From: an uncultured Erysipelotrichaceae bacterium
GTDB lineage: Bacteria; Bacillota_I; Bacilli_A; RF39; UBA660
Reading direction: 5' to 3'
Assembly: GCA_902785135.1 (NCBI GenBank)
Contig: CACZXL010000006.1
Location: forward strand, 1 to 56,886
Length of the DNA: 56,886 nt
The notes below the pieces were generated by a model. It was given only the letters and a program-made list of their open reading frames with translations. It did no database searches and was not told the DNA's origin. This document shows, piece after piece, positions 37,142-46,196 of the stretch. Position numbers and translations under genes: made by a program. Every line of letters begins with the position of its first letter. Position 1 is the first letter of the stretch.

Positions 37142-39328
37142 ATGGATAGTTACATAAAAGGTATTTTTAGAAAATTTATATTTGAAGGTAATAACAATTA
37201 TGTTATTGGACTTTTTAAGATAAAAGAGACTAATGATGAAAATCTATTTGATTATGAAAATAGAACTATAACTATAACTGGATATTTTCATGAATTAACA
37301 ATAGATGAAAATTATATTATGAAGGGTGAAGTTAATAATAATCCTAAATATGGTCTTCAATATAATGTTAAAGAGTATGAAAGAATAACACCTGAGGGTA
37401 AAGATGCTGTTATAGAATTTTTATCAAGTGATTTATTTTCTGGTATAGGAGAAAAGACAGCTAAACAAATAGTAGATACATTAGGTGAAGATACATTAAA
37501 ACTAATAGAAGAAGATTATTCAAATTTATTATTAGTACCTAATATAAAATCAGATAAAGCAAAAAAAATACATGAAACATTAGTTAAGTATAATGAAAGC
37601 TATAATACTATTATATTTTTAAATGATATAGGTTTTACAACAAAAGATTCAATGTCTATTTATAATTTTTTAAAAGAAGATTCTATTAACGTTGTTAAAA
37701 ACAATATTTATTCTCTTATAGATATTATTCCTGAAATGACATTTTTAAAAATAGAAAAAGTTAGAAAAAAAATAAATATAGAAGATAATAATGAACATAG
37801 AATTTTATATGGTATAGAGTATGTATTTAAGAATATTTGTTTTAATTTAGGTGATACTTATTTAGAAATAGAAAATTTATATGAAGAAGTTAATAAAGTG
37901 TTAGGTATAGAATTAAATAAAGAAGATTTAGAGTACTTTTTATATGAACTACAAAAGTTAGGAAAAGTTAAAGTTGTTGGTAAAAAGTATTTTTTAACCG
38001 AATATTATAATTCAGAAAACTATATAAGTGATACTTTATATAATCTTACTAACAAAAAAGATACAAAGTATAAAAATATAAATAATGATATAGAATCTGT
38101 AGAATTATACTTTGATATTAAATATAACAAAGAGCAAAAGAATGCGATTAAGAATTCTATAATTAAGAATTTTAATATTATTACAGGTGGGCCAGGAACA
38201 GGTAAAACAACTATAATAAAAGGAATTGTAGAAGTATATAAAAAGATACATAATTTAAATTTTATGGATTTAACTAATAAAATGGCTTTACTTGCACCTA
38301 CAGGTAGAGCGGCTAAAAGAATGGGTGAAGCTGCACTAATGCCTGCGTATACCATTCATAGATTCTTAAAATGGAATAGAGATACAGATACTTTTATGAT
38401 TAATGAAAGTAATAAATCTGATGTAGATTTTGTTATTATAGATGAAGTTAGTATGATAGATACTATTTTACTTGCGAACCTTTTAAAAGGTCTAAAAAAG
38501 GATGTTAAAATTGTTATGATAGGTGATTATAATCAATTAGAAAGTGTATCACCTGGTAAGGTATTAAAAGATTTAATTGATAGTGACATGGTTAATGTTA
38601 TTAAACTAAATGAATTATATAGACAAAAAGAAGATTCATATATAGTAACTCTTGCAAAAGAAATTAAAGATAATGATTTGGATATCGATTTCACAAATAA
38701 AAAAGCAGATTTTAATTTTATTGAAACTCCTTCATCAAATATTAGATCATATATTAAAGAATTAGTTAATAAAGCTATTGAAAAAGGATATGATTCAAAA
38801 GATATTCAAGTACTAGCACCTATGTATAAAGGTGAAAATGGAATAGATAATCTTAATAAGATATTACAAGAAGTTTTTAATAAAGATGTAGGACAAGATT
38901 ATATTACTTATGGAGATGTGGTTTATAGAGTAGGAGATAAAGTACTTAAACTAGAAAATGATCCTGATAATAATGTGTTTAATGGTGATATAGGATTTAT
39001 TAAATCTATTGAAGATAAAGAATTAACAATAGATTTTGATGGAAATATAGTTAAGTATAAATATAAAGATTTTAATACAATTAAACATGGTTATGCGATA
39101 AGTGTTCATAAAGCTCAAGGTAGTGAATTTAAAATAGTTTTATTACCAATTACAAATTCTTATAAAATGATGTTATATAAAAAGTTAATATATACTGCGG
39201 TAACAAGAGCTAAACAGTCATTAATAATAATAGGAAGTAAAGATGCTTTTATGTATGCAGTTAATAATACTAATGCTTATGAAAGAAGATCTCATTTAAA
39301 AGAAGCTTTAGTTTCATGTATAAAATAG
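37142..39328 (+). CDS. recD2: RecD-like ATP-dependent DNA helicase (RecD2/YrrC)
   Basis: 728 residues from ATG 37142, with GGAGG 9 bases upstream (a GTG at 37133 overlaps that site). N-terminal OB-like domain (GIFRKFIFEGNNNYVIGLFK), helix-hairpin-helix region (GIGEKTAKQIVDTLG), then SF1 helicase motifs: Walker A TGGPGTGKTT, motif Ia LAPTGRAAKRM, TIHRFL, Walker B DEVSMID, motif III GDYNQLESVSPG, and the C-terminal GYAISVHKAQGSEF and TAVTRAK. RecD2 proteins act without RecBC in DNA repair and mismatch tolerance (5'-3' helicase). The gene is uninterrupted. Confidence 0.94.
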   Translation: MDSYIKGIFRKFIFEGNNNYVIGLFKIKETNDENLFDYENRTITITGYFHELTIDENYIMKGEVNNNPKYGLQYNVKEYERITPEGKDAVIEFLSSDLFSGIGEKTAKQIVDTLGEDTLKLIEEDYSNLLLVPNIKSDKAKKIHETLVKYNESYNTIIFLNDIGFTTKDSMSIYNFLKEDSINVVKNNIYSLIDIIPEMTFLKIEKVRKKINIEDNNEHRILYGIEYVFKNICFNLGDTYLEIENLYEEVNKVLGIELNKEDLEYFLYELQKLGKVKVVGKKYFLTEYYNSENYISDTLYNLTNKKDTKYKNINNDIESVELYFDIKYNKEQKNAIKNSIIKNFNIITGGPGTGKTTIIKGIVEVYKKIHNLNFMDLTNKMALLAPTGRAAKRMGEAALMPAYTIHRFLKWNRDTDTFMINESNKSDVDFVIIDEVSMIDTILLANLLKGLKKDVKIVMIGDYNQLESVSPGKVLKDLIDSDMVNVIKLNELYRQKEDSYIVTLAKEIKDNDLDIDFTNKKADFNFIETPSSNIRSYIKELVNKAIEKGYDSKDIQVLAPMYKGENGIDNLNKILQEVFNKDVGQDYITYGDVVYRVGDKVLKLENDPDNNVFNGDIGFIKSIEDKELTIDFDGNIVKYKYKDFNTIKHGYAISVHKAQGSEFKIVLLPITNSYKMMLYKKLIYTAVTRAKQSLIIIGSKDAFMYAVNNTNAYERRSHLKEALVSCIK

Positions 39329-39363
39329 ATAATATTGCCTATACTAAAACTAGAGGTGATTTT

Positions 39364-39534
39364 ATGAAAAAGACTATAGAGACTATGGCTTTAGGAATGG
39401 GAATAGGTGCAGCTGCATATTTTATGTATGATAAATGTAAAAATGGAGAATTAACTAAAATGGTTAATAGAAGTGCTAAAGAAATAACTAAAGCAACATC
39501 TAAAGTAAATAAAAAAAATAACGATTCTAATTAG
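39364..39534 (+). CDS. Small YtxH-like/alanine-glycine membrane peptide (56 residues)
   Basis: From ATG 39364 with GAGGTGA upstream (an earlier ATG lies inside recD2). MKKTIETMALGMGIGAAAYF carries one Gly/Ala-rich membrane helix, then a basic/polar tail (SAKEITKATSKVNKKNNDSN). Such short anchors resemble YtxH-type or 'DUF' helix proteins, but sequence is too short to place. Likely co-transcribed with recD2 and ended by the palindromic terminator. Confidence 0.6.
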   Translation: MKKTIETMALGMGIGAAAYFMYDKCKNGELTKMVNRSAKEITKATSKVNKKNNDSN

Positions 39535-39546
39535 AATCGTTTTATT
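39511..39546. terminator. Bidirectional terminator between recD2 unit and sigK
   Basis: Perfect palindrome AACGATTCTAA/TTAGAATCGTT (39520-39541) with an A run on one side and T run on the other, so it works for the converging genes on both strands. Confidence 0.8.
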
Positions 39547-40237
39547 TTTCAAAATTCTTATTTCTAAGAAATTCTCTTAATAACTTTGTTAAAGCTCTTT
39601 TTTCTATTCTTGAAACATAACTCCTAGATATCTTTAATTCTTTAGCTATTTCTTTTTGTGTTAATTCATCATACCCAAATAACCCATATCTTTTAGATAT
39701 TATTATTTTTTCTCTATCTGATAGTATAGAAATATTTTTTAATAATAATTCTAAATTATCTTTATTATTAATATTTTCAATATAATCGATATTAGGTGTT
39801 TTTAATATATCTAATAATGATATTTCATTACCATCTTTATCATAACCAATTTGTTCATTTAGACTAACATTTGCGTTATTCTTTTTGTTATTTCTAAAAT
39901 ACATTAGTATTTCGTTATCAATGCATCTTGCACAATATGTAGTAAGTTTATTACCTTTATTAGGAGAAAAACTGTCAACTCCTTTTATTAATCCAATAAT
40001 ACCTATACTTATTAAGTCGTCTGATTCTTCTTTTTTATTATACTTTTTAACTATATGAGAAACTAATCTTAAATTATGTTCTATTAACTTATTTCTAGCG
40101 TTTTTATCTTTATTTAACAACAGTTTTATATACTTTTCTTCTTCCTCTTTAGATAAAGGATCTTTAAATGCTTCATTAGAATAACTACCAGTAAAACAAA
40201 GCATACTTTTTAATAACATTGTAATAATGCCTATCAT
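39542..40237 (-). CDS. sigK: Sporulation sigma factor SigK
   Basis: 231 residues on the minus strand. A short hydrophobic N-terminus (MIGIITMLLKSMLCFTGSYS) stands for the pro-sequence of Bacillus pro-sigma-K. Then region 2: ARNKLIEHNLRLVSHIVKKY, DLISIGIIGLIKGVDSF, KLTTYCARCIDNEILMYFRN, all close to SigK. Region 4: LSDREKIIISKRYGL, ELTQKEIAKELKISRSYVSR, IEKRALTKLL. SigK directs late mother-cell genes, including gerE and coat genes. The gene is continuous (not split by a skin element). GGAGGAG lies just before the ATG, and a sigma-E-like promoter precedes it, as in Bacillus. SigE is the nearest alternative identity. Confidence 0.88.
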   Translation of the reverse strand: MIGIITMLLKSMLCFTGSYSNEAFKDPLSKEEEEKYIKLLLNKDKNARNKLIEHNLRLVSHIVKKYNKKEESDDLISIGIIGLIKGVDSFSPNKGNKLTTYCARCIDNEILMYFRNNKKNNANVSLNEQIGYDKDGNEISLLDILKTPNIDYIENINNKDNLELLLKNISILSDREKIIISKRYGLFGYDELTQKEIAKELKISRSYVSRIEKRALTKLLREFLRNKNFEK

Positions 40238-40256
40238 TTTACACTCCTCCTATAAA

Positions 40257-40285
40257 ATAATATGTAAAGTAACTTTAAAATATGC
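40257..40285 (-). promoter_or_regulatory. Sigma-E-like promoter of sigK
   Basis: On the minus strand GCATATT (complement of 40279-40285) is an exact KMATATT -35; after 14 bases CATATTAT (complement of 40257-40264) matches 6 of 8 of CATACAHT. In Bacillus sigK is transcribed by sigma-E with SpoIIID. Confidence 0.55.
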
Positions 40286-40336
40286 TTTTTTAAGTTTATA
40301 TCATGATATAATTTTTATAGTAAAGGAGGTATTAAT

Positions 40337-41170
40337 ATGAGTAATATTTTATCAATACTTGATTACCCAAAATTAGTTGTTGTATTGTTATTAACTATAG
40401 TACCAAGTATATTGTTACTTATGTTAATACTATATTCTGATAGAAAATCAAGAGAACCATTATTAATGATTTTAATATGTATTTTTTCAGGAGCATTTAC
40501 TATTTGTTTATCACTAATAATAGATAAAATAATATTAAAAATGCATCTGATAGGTGGAGATTTGTTTACAGATGTAAATACATATAGTGCGTATAGAATT
40601 ATGATACTTGCTGGAGTAGAAGAATACGCAAAATTAATGATTTTATATTTGTTCTTATATCGTAATAAGAGCTACGATGATATATATGATGGATTTGTTT
40701 ATTCATCTATAATTGCATTATCTTTCTCATTAGTAGAAACATTTATGTATGTATTTACTGAAAGTACTTATAATGATATGACATCATTAGCAATCTTAAG
40801 AAACTTTACTGCAATACCACTTCATATAGCTTGTGGTATTGTAATGGGATACTTTGTATCACTTGAAAAATTTTCTAAAACAAAGAAAAAGAAATTATCT
40901 AATATGGCTTGTGCATTATTGATGCCTACATTAATTCATACAGTATATAATATTTTCTTCTCAGTAGTATCATTTACTAACGCATCAACTATGTCAATAA
41001 TAATTATTATTTTATTCATAATTAGTATATACTTTATAGGTATAATGTTTACAATGAAAACATATTCATTAAATAAAGTATTTATAAATAATGGCTATTA
41101 TCCTAGACAATATAGATATTTGATGAAGAAAAATGAATTTAATTATTTTCAAAGTAGGAGATTAACATGA
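40337..41170 (+). CDS. prsW: PrsW-family intramembrane metalloprotease
   Basis: 277 residues, about eight membrane segments. Family motifs in order: a loop ending DRKSREP near residue 35, GVEEYAKLMILY (the EExxK motif), FSLVETFMYVF (second conserved Glu), IPLHIACGIVMG (His motif) and PTLIHTVYN (second His). PrsW performs site-1 cleavage of the anti-sigma factor RsiW in Bacillus; targets here are unknown. It is divergent from sigK and overlaps the next gene by 4 bases (ATGA). An extended -10 TGATATAAT lies about 25 bases upstream and AAGGAGG precedes the start. Confidence 0.87.
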   Translation: MSNILSILDYPKLVVVLLLTIVPSILLLMLILYSDRKSREPLLMILICIFSGAFTICLSLIIDKIILKMHLIGGDLFTDVNTYSAYRIMILAGVEEYAKLMILYLFLYRNKSYDDIYDGFVYSSIIALSFSLVETFMYVFTESTYNDMTSLAILRNFTAIPLHIACGIVMGYFVSLEKFSKTKKKKLSNMACALLMPTLIHTVYNIFFSVVSFTNASTMSIIIIILFIISIYFIGIMFTMKTYSLNKVFINNGYYPRQYRYLMKKNEFNYFQSRRLT

Positions 41171-41679
41171 TACCAGATGCATATTATAAAAGTATATTTG
41201 AAATAGATTATAACAATTTGAAAGAAAAAGGATATAAAAATATATTCTTTGATGTAGATAATACTTTAGTGCCATATACTGAGTCTTTACCTAGTAATGA
41301 AACTAAAGTATTAATTAATTCTTTAAAGAATGATTTTAATATTATTATTGCGAGTAATTCTATGAGTAATAGAGTACTTAAAATAGTAGATGAATTAGAA
41401 GTTAAGGGGTATTATTCTTCTATGAAACCTACTAAAAAAGTATATAAAAAAGTTAAAAAAGAATATAACAAAGATGAATGCATCTTTATTGGAGATCAGT
41501 TTATGACTGATGTATTAGGGGCAAAAAGAAGTAAGTTTAAAATTATTCTTGTTGATAGAATAAATAATAGTGAACCACTAGTAACTAAATTTTGGAGATT
41601 TTTTGAAAAAAGAATCTTAAATTATTACAAAAAAAATAATAAATTTAATATATATAACTATTATGATAATTTAAAATAA
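41167..41679 (+). CDS. yqeG: YqeG-family HAD (IIIA) phosphatase
   Basis: 170 residues. HAD motif I FDVDNTLVPY (nucleophile Asp), motif II IIASNS, motif III Lys in the KPTKKVYKK region, and motif IV IFIGDQFMTDVLGAKR. This is the YqeG pattern of Firmicutes. In Bacillus yqeG opens a cluster with yqeH and aroE and is in turn close to sporulation-associated genes; here it is coupled to prsW by ATGA. The C-terminal tail is basic and Asn/Tyr-rich. Confidence 0.88.
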   Translation: MIPDAYYKSIFEIDYNNLKEKGYKNIFFDVDNTLVPYTESLPSNETKVLINSLKNDFNIIIASNSMSNRVLKIVDELEVKGYYSSMKPTKKVYKKVKKEYNKDECIFIGDQFMTDVLGAKRSKFKIILVDRINNSEPLVTKFWRFFEKRILNYYKKNNKFNIYNYYDNLK

Positions 41680-41753
41680 CATTTTGTTTTTTAATAATAG
41701 TATGATATAATATTTTTTAGAATAAAACTTGTTAAAGAATAGGAAGGGATTTT

Positions 41754-43028
41754 ATGAAAAAGTGTGTAAAGTATTTTCTGTTTTTGTTTATATTTTTAAT
41801 TATACCGATTAATGCAAAAGCAGTAACTTTTAAATTAACTAAATCTGTAGATAATATAAAACCTGGAGGAGTTGTAACTGTTATAGTTAATGCAGACCCA
41901 GGTAAAGATGATACAATTACAGGATTTGATCTTAGAGTAGGATTTGATGCTAGTAAATTAGAATTTGCTGGTGGACAACAATCTAGTAAGGCTGACATAG
42001 GACCAGCTAATCCTATTGTTATCAAAAGTAAAGCTGGTTTAAGTGAAAAAGGTAGTTTTGAAGTAGCTAGATTTAATATTAAGGTAAAAGATGGAGCTGC
42101 TTCAGGTAATGCACCTTTATCTTTATCAGGTAAATGTGTAACTGCTGAAAATCCAGAACCATTTAGTCCTACTGTTAATAGTTCTCAAATTACTGTAGTA
42201 TCTTTAGGAACAGATGCATCACTTAGTTCATTAAAAATTCCTAATACTACTTTAAAACCAGGATTTACTAGTGAAACTACATCTTATACTGCATCTATTA
42301 CAGATATAACTGATTTAACTGTTAATGCAGTACCAACTGATCCAAATGCAAAAATATCTATATCAGAAAATTCTAAATCTCTACAAAAAGGAGAAAATAA
42401 GATAGATGTTAATGTAGTATCAGAAGATGGTCAAAATAGAAAAATATATACTATTGTAGTAACACTTAATCTAACACCAACTGATGAAGAATTATTAAAA
42501 GCAAACGCTACATTAAAAAACTTAGATATAAAAGGACAAAAATTAGACTTTGAAACTGATGAAAAGAAGTATTATATTACTGTACCTTATGAAACTAAGA
42601 AATTAGAAGTAACTGCAACTCCAGTTAATGAAAAAGCTAAGGTTGAAATAGATGGTAATAAGAAACTTATAGTAGGTAAGAATACTGTTAAGATTACAAT
42701 TACCAGTGAAGATAAAACAAAAATAGAAACATATCAAATAATAGTTACTAGACAAGATGAAGAAAAAGAAATTGTTCAAACTTGTCCTGATGAAACATCA
42801 ACAAGAGAATGGATATTATTCTCAGGAGCTATGCTTTTAACATTTACTTTAGGTATAGTTTTAGGATATTATGTTTGTAAGAAAGACATTATTAAAAAAC
42901 TAATCGAAAAGAAAGAAAAAATGAAAAAAGAAAAAGAAGAACCAGTTGAAATAGAGACTTTATCTGATACAATTGATTTAAGTGAAACTGTTAAAAAAGT
43001 TAAGAAAAAAACTAAGAAAAAGGATTAA
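41754..43028 (+). CDS. Cell-surface protein: cohesin-like and cadherin-like beta domains, C-terminal anchor
   Basis: 424 residues. Signal peptide (about 1-24, ending NAKA), then a cohesin-like domain (about 25-155: VTFKLTKSVDNIKPGGVVTV, GFDLRVGFDASKLEFAGG), two cadherin-like/'Ig-strand' repeats (about 160-245 LSSLKIPNTTLKPGFTSETT and 250-335 LKNLDIKGQKLDFETDEKKY), one membrane helix (about 350-375) and a Lys/Glu-rich cytoplasmic tail. No dockerin or LPxTG is seen. It probably acts in surface assembly or adhesion. Two tandem terminators follow. Confidence 0.8.
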   Translation: MKKCVKYFLFLFIFLIIPINAKAVTFKLTKSVDNIKPGGVVTVIVNADPGKDDTITGFDLRVGFDASKLEFAGGQQSSKADIGPANPIVIKSKAGLSEKGSFEVARFNIKVKDGAASGNAPLSLSGKCVTAENPEPFSPTVNSSQITVVSLGTDASLSSLKIPNTTLKPGFTSETTSYTASITDITDLTVNAVPTDPNAKISISENSKSLQKGENKIDVNVVSEDGQNRKIYTIVVTLNLTPTDEELLKANATLKNLDIKGQKLDFETDEKKYYITVPYETKKLEVTATPVNEKAKVEIDGNKKLIVGKNTVKITITSEDKTKIETYQIIVTRQDEEKEIVQTCPDETSTREWILFSGAMLLTFTLGIVLGYYVCKKDIIKKLIEKKEKMKKEKEEPVEIETLSDTIDLSETVKKVKKKTKKKD

Positions 43029-43073
43029 AAATCCTTTTTTTTGTTAAAAAATGTAAAAAATTACATTTTTTTT
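43017..43073 (+). terminator. Two tandem terminators before dnaG
   Basis: First: AAAAAGGATT (43017-43026) / AATCCTTTTT (43030-43039). Second: AAAAAATGTAA (43046-43056) / TTACATTTTTT (43061-43071). They isolate the dnaG operon, so the element at 43086 must contain its promoter. Confidence 0.82.
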
Positions 43074-43085
43074 ACTTTTTTTAGG

Positions 43086-43124
43086 GGAATTTCTTATATT
43101 TATGGAGAATATAATTATTGGAAG
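43086..43124 (+). promoter_or_regulatory. Conserved promoter element, copy C (dnaG-rpoD operon)
   Basis: Same 39-base block as before the two toxin genes. TATAAT lies at 43110-43115 (offset 24) and GGAATTT at 43086-43092, 17 bases upstream in place of TTGACA. GAGAAT just before the -10 also fits a sigma-H -10 (GAAT). In Bacillus a sigma-H promoter contributes to sigA operon transcription. GGAAG at 43120-43124 is likely the dnaG ribosome site. Confidence 0.6.
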
Positions 43125-43133
43125 TGATTTTTT

Positions 43134-44879
43134 ATGTCAAAACCTTCTTATGAAGAAATACTTGATATACAAAGAAAAATTAATATTGTTGACATAATAA
43201 GAGATTATGTTCCGCTAATACAAAGAGGCAAGAATTATTTTGGTATATGTCCTTTTCATGACGATCACAATCCAAGTATGAGTGTATCTAATGAAAAGCA
43301 AATGTATAAGTGCTTTGTATGTGGTGCGGCAGGGAATGTTTTTAATTTTGTTAAAGACTATGAAAAAATATCTTATTATGAAGCAGTTAAAAAAGTAGCG
43401 GATAAAGCTGGTATTGCTGTTTCAATTGATACTAATTTTAAAAAGAATGATAATAATAAATTTAGTGATCAGTATGAAATATATGATATAAGTAACAAGT
43501 TTTATCAAAATAATTTAAATACTTCTTTAGGTAAAATAGCTAGATCATATCTAGAAAAAAGAAATATATCTGAAGATGTTATTAAAAAGTTTCAAATAGG
43601 GTTATCATTGAATGATAATAATTTAACTAAACTATTATTAAAAAAGGGTTTTGATAATGATATTTTAGTTAAGTCAGGTATAGCGGTTAAAAGAGATAAT
43701 AATGTCTATGATATTTATAGAGATAGAATTATGTTTCCTCTTTGGGATATTAATGGAAAAACAATTGGTTTTTCTGGAAGAATATATGAAGGAAATGATC
43801 AAAGTAAATATATAAATACAATGGAAACTGATATATTTAAAAAGGGTAGTTTATTATATAACTATGATAATGCTAGAGAAAGTGTTTTAAAACAAGATGA
43901 AATCATTGTTGTTGAAGGTTTTATGGATGTTATTAGGTTATATACTATAGGTATTTATAATGTAGTAGCGACAATGGGAACTGCAATTACTAATGAACAA
44001 GTTAATTTGATTAGAAAATTAACTAAAAATGTTTTACTTATGTTTGATGGAGATTCTGCTGGTGCTAAAGCAACAGGTTCTTTTATAGAAGTTAGTAAAG
44101 ATATTGATTTTGACATAAAAATAGTTAGATTGGAAGAGGATTTAGATCCAGATGATTACATCTTAAAAAAAGGTGAAAATAAGATGAAAGAACATCTATC
44201 ACATCCTAAATCATTATTCGATTATAAAATAATAAATATGAGGCACAACTTAAATTTAGATAATCCAGAAGATGCATCCAAGTTTATTAAGAGTATATCT
44301 AGTGAATTATCAAAAATTACTGATGATATAGTATTTGATTTAGAACTAAAGAAAATAGTTAAATTAACTGGTGTTTCTGAGGAGTTATTAAAGTCAAAAA
44401 TTAAAAGAAAAGAAGAAGAAAAGAAAGTAATAACTACAAAACCTACAATAAAAAAATTAAAAGAGTCTAAATATGAAAAGGCTTCTAAAAGAATTTTATA
44501 TAATATGATTAAACATAATAATATTATTACTTATTATTATAATAATTTAAGTTATCTACCTAATGAATTAGATAGAAAATTAGCAAGTGAAATAGTATTA
44601 TTTTATAAGAAATATAACAGTTTTAATTTACTTGACTTTATAACATATTTAGAGGATAATAATGAACTTGTTAAAAGGGTGACTGAAATAGATGAGTTAC
44701 CATTAGGTGAAAACTATGATATGAAAGAAATAGATGAATATTTTGAAACAATTAATGAATATTCAAAGAATAAACAAATAGAAGAATTAAATGAAAAATT
44801 AAAAAATGAATCAAATGAAGTAGTAAGAAGAGAAATTGCTAAAAAAATATTTGATATTAGAATTAAGGAGAATAAATAA
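43134..44879 (+). CDS. dnaG: DNA primase
   Basis: 581 residues. CHC2 zinc ribbon with C39, H42, C60 and C63 ([24 protein letters not shown]). TOPRIM catalytic core: [11 protein letters not shown] with the metal Glu near 263, then [12 protein letters not shown] and LDPDDY. The C-terminal helicase-binding region (about 430-581) is helical. DnaG makes RNA primers with the DnaB helicase. It is the first gene of the dnaG-rpoD-trmK operon; its stop overlaps the rpoD start by one base. Confidence 0.96.
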   Translation: MSKPSYEEILDIQRKINIVDIIRDYVPLIQRGKNYFGICPFHDDHNPSMSVSNEKQMYKCFVCGAAGNVFNFVKDYEKISYYEAVKKVADKAGIAVSIDTNFKKNDNNKFSDQYEIYDISNKFYQNNLNTSLGKIARSYLEKRNISEDVIKKFQIGLSLNDNNLTKLLLKKGFDNDILVKSGIAVKRDNNVYDIYRDRIMFPLWDINGKTIGFSGRIYEGNDQSKYINTMETDIFKKGSLLYNYDNARESVLKQDEIIVVEGFMDVIRLYTIGIYNVVATMGTAITNEQVNLIRKLTKNVLLMFDGDSAGAKATGSFIEVSKDIDFDIKIVRLEEDLDPDDYILKKGENKMKEHLSHPKSLFDYKIINMRHNLNLDNPEDASKFIKSISSELSKITDDIVFDLELKKIVKLTGVSEELLKSKIKRKEEEKKVITTKPTIKKLKESKYEKASKRILYNMIKHNNIITYYYNNLSYLPNELDRKLASEIVLFYKKYNSFNLLDFITYLEDNNELVKRVTEIDELPLGENYDMKEIDEYFETINEYSKNKQIEELNEKLKNESNEVVRREIAKKIFDIRIKENK

Positions 44880-46195
44880 TGGAAAAAACTAGTAGTATTG
44901 AAAGTATAAAAAAAGATTTAAAGAAACAAAGTAAAGGTAAAGGATTTATATCTGCAGATAGTTTAAATGCAATATTTGAAGATGATTCTATTACACCAGA
45001 TGAAATAGATGAAATATATTCATTTTTAAAAGATAATGATATTGAAATAGTTAGTGGAGATCTAACTGATATGCCTGAAGTAAAAGAAGAAAAGAAAGAG
45101 ACTAAAAAAGAATCAGATGCTCCAATTAAAACTATGGAAGAAAGAAAAAAAGACTTATTAGAATTAGGTAAAAAAGAAGGTTTCTTAACTTTTGAACAAT
45201 TAGCTAATTCATTAAAAGGTCTTGAAATGGATGCTGAAAGTCTTGATGACTTATATAATTTCTTAAGAGATAATAACATAGAAGTTGTTGAAGAAGGCGA
45301 AGAAGATGCTGATGATGGAATAGATGGATTAGAATTTGATGATGAAAGTTTAACTAAGAATATTAGTATAAATGATCCAGTTAGAATGTATCTTAAAGAA
45401 ATAGGTCAAATATCATTATTATCTTTAGATGAAGAATTAGCTTTATCAAAAAGAATTGAAGAAGGCGATGAAGAAGCTAAGAGAATTCTTGCTGAATCAA
45501 ACTTACGTCTTGTTGTATCTATTGCTAAAAGATATGTAGGTAGAAATTTATCATTCCTAGATCTAATTCAAGAAGGTAATATTGGTCTTATGAAAGCAGT
45601 AGATAAATTTGATTCATCTAAAGGTTATAAATTCAGTACATATGCCACTTGGTGGATTAGACAAGCTATTACAAGAGCAATCGCAGATCAAGCTAAAACA
45701 ATTAGAGTACCAGTACATATGGTTGAAACTATTAATAAATTAAAAAGAGTTCAAAGACAATTAACTCTTGAATTAAATAGAGAACCAACTGAAAAAGAAT
45801 TAAGTGATAAATTAAAAATTCCAGAAGAAAAAGTTAGAGAAATTATTAAAATTAGTTTAGACCCATTATCATTAGAAACTCCTATTGGTGAAGAAGAGGA
45901 TTCTCATTTAGGTGATTTTGTTCAAGATAAGAATAGTTTAAGTCCAGAAGAATATGCGATTAATGAAGTATTAAAAGATGAAATCGCAGAAGTACTTCTT
46001 ACTTTAACAGAAAGAGAAGAACAAGTATTAAAACTTAGATTTGGTCTTGTTGATGGAACATGTAGAACTCTTGAAGAAGTTGGTACTATATTTGGTGTTA
46101 CAAGAGAAAGAATACGTCAAATAGAAGCTAAAGCTTTAAGAAAATTACGTCATCCATCTAGAAGTAAAAAATTAAAGGATTATTTGGTGGATTAA
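44879..46195 (+). CDS. rpoD: Primary sigma factor RpoD/SigA with two copies of region 1.1
   Basis: 438 residues, versus about 370 in Bacillus. Residues 8-59 and 86-138 are two versions of sigma region 1.1 ([20 protein letters not shown] and [20 protein letters not shown], each ending FLxDNxIEVV-like), joined by a charged linker. Region 1.2 begins [20 protein letters not shown]; region 2 is [40 protein letters not shown]; region 3 [17 protein letters not shown]; region 4 [20 protein letters not shown]. The core is standard. Region 1.1 autoinhibits DNA binding by free sigma; doubling it is unusual. Confidence 0.97.
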   Translation: MEKTSSIESIKKDLKKQSKGKGFISADSLNAIFEDDSITPDEIDEIYSFLKDNDIEIVSGDLTDMPEVKEEKKETKKESDAPIKTMEERKKDLLELGKKEGFLTFEQLANSLKGLEMDAESLDDLYNFLRDNNIEVVEEGEEDADDGIDGLEFDDESLTKNISINDPVRMYLKEIGQISLLSLDEELALSKRIEEGDEEAKRILAESNLRLVVSIAKRYVGRNLSFLDLIQEGNIGLMKAVDKFDSSKGYKFSTYATWWIRQAITRAIADQAKTIRVPVHMVETINKLKRVQRQLTLELNREPTEKELSDKLKIPEEKVREIIKISLDPLSLETPIGEEEDSHLGDFVQDKNSLSPEEYAINEVLKDEIAEVLLTLTEREEQVLKLRFGLVDGTCRTLEEVGTIFGVTRERIRQIEAKALRKLRHPSRSKKLKDYLVD

Positions 46196-46196
46196 T

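Noticed and set aside
39316-39363. Upstream start of the 56-residue membrane peptide within recD2
   Set aside because: GAGGTGA precedes ATG 39364, and the upstream residues are only the recD2 end read in another frame.
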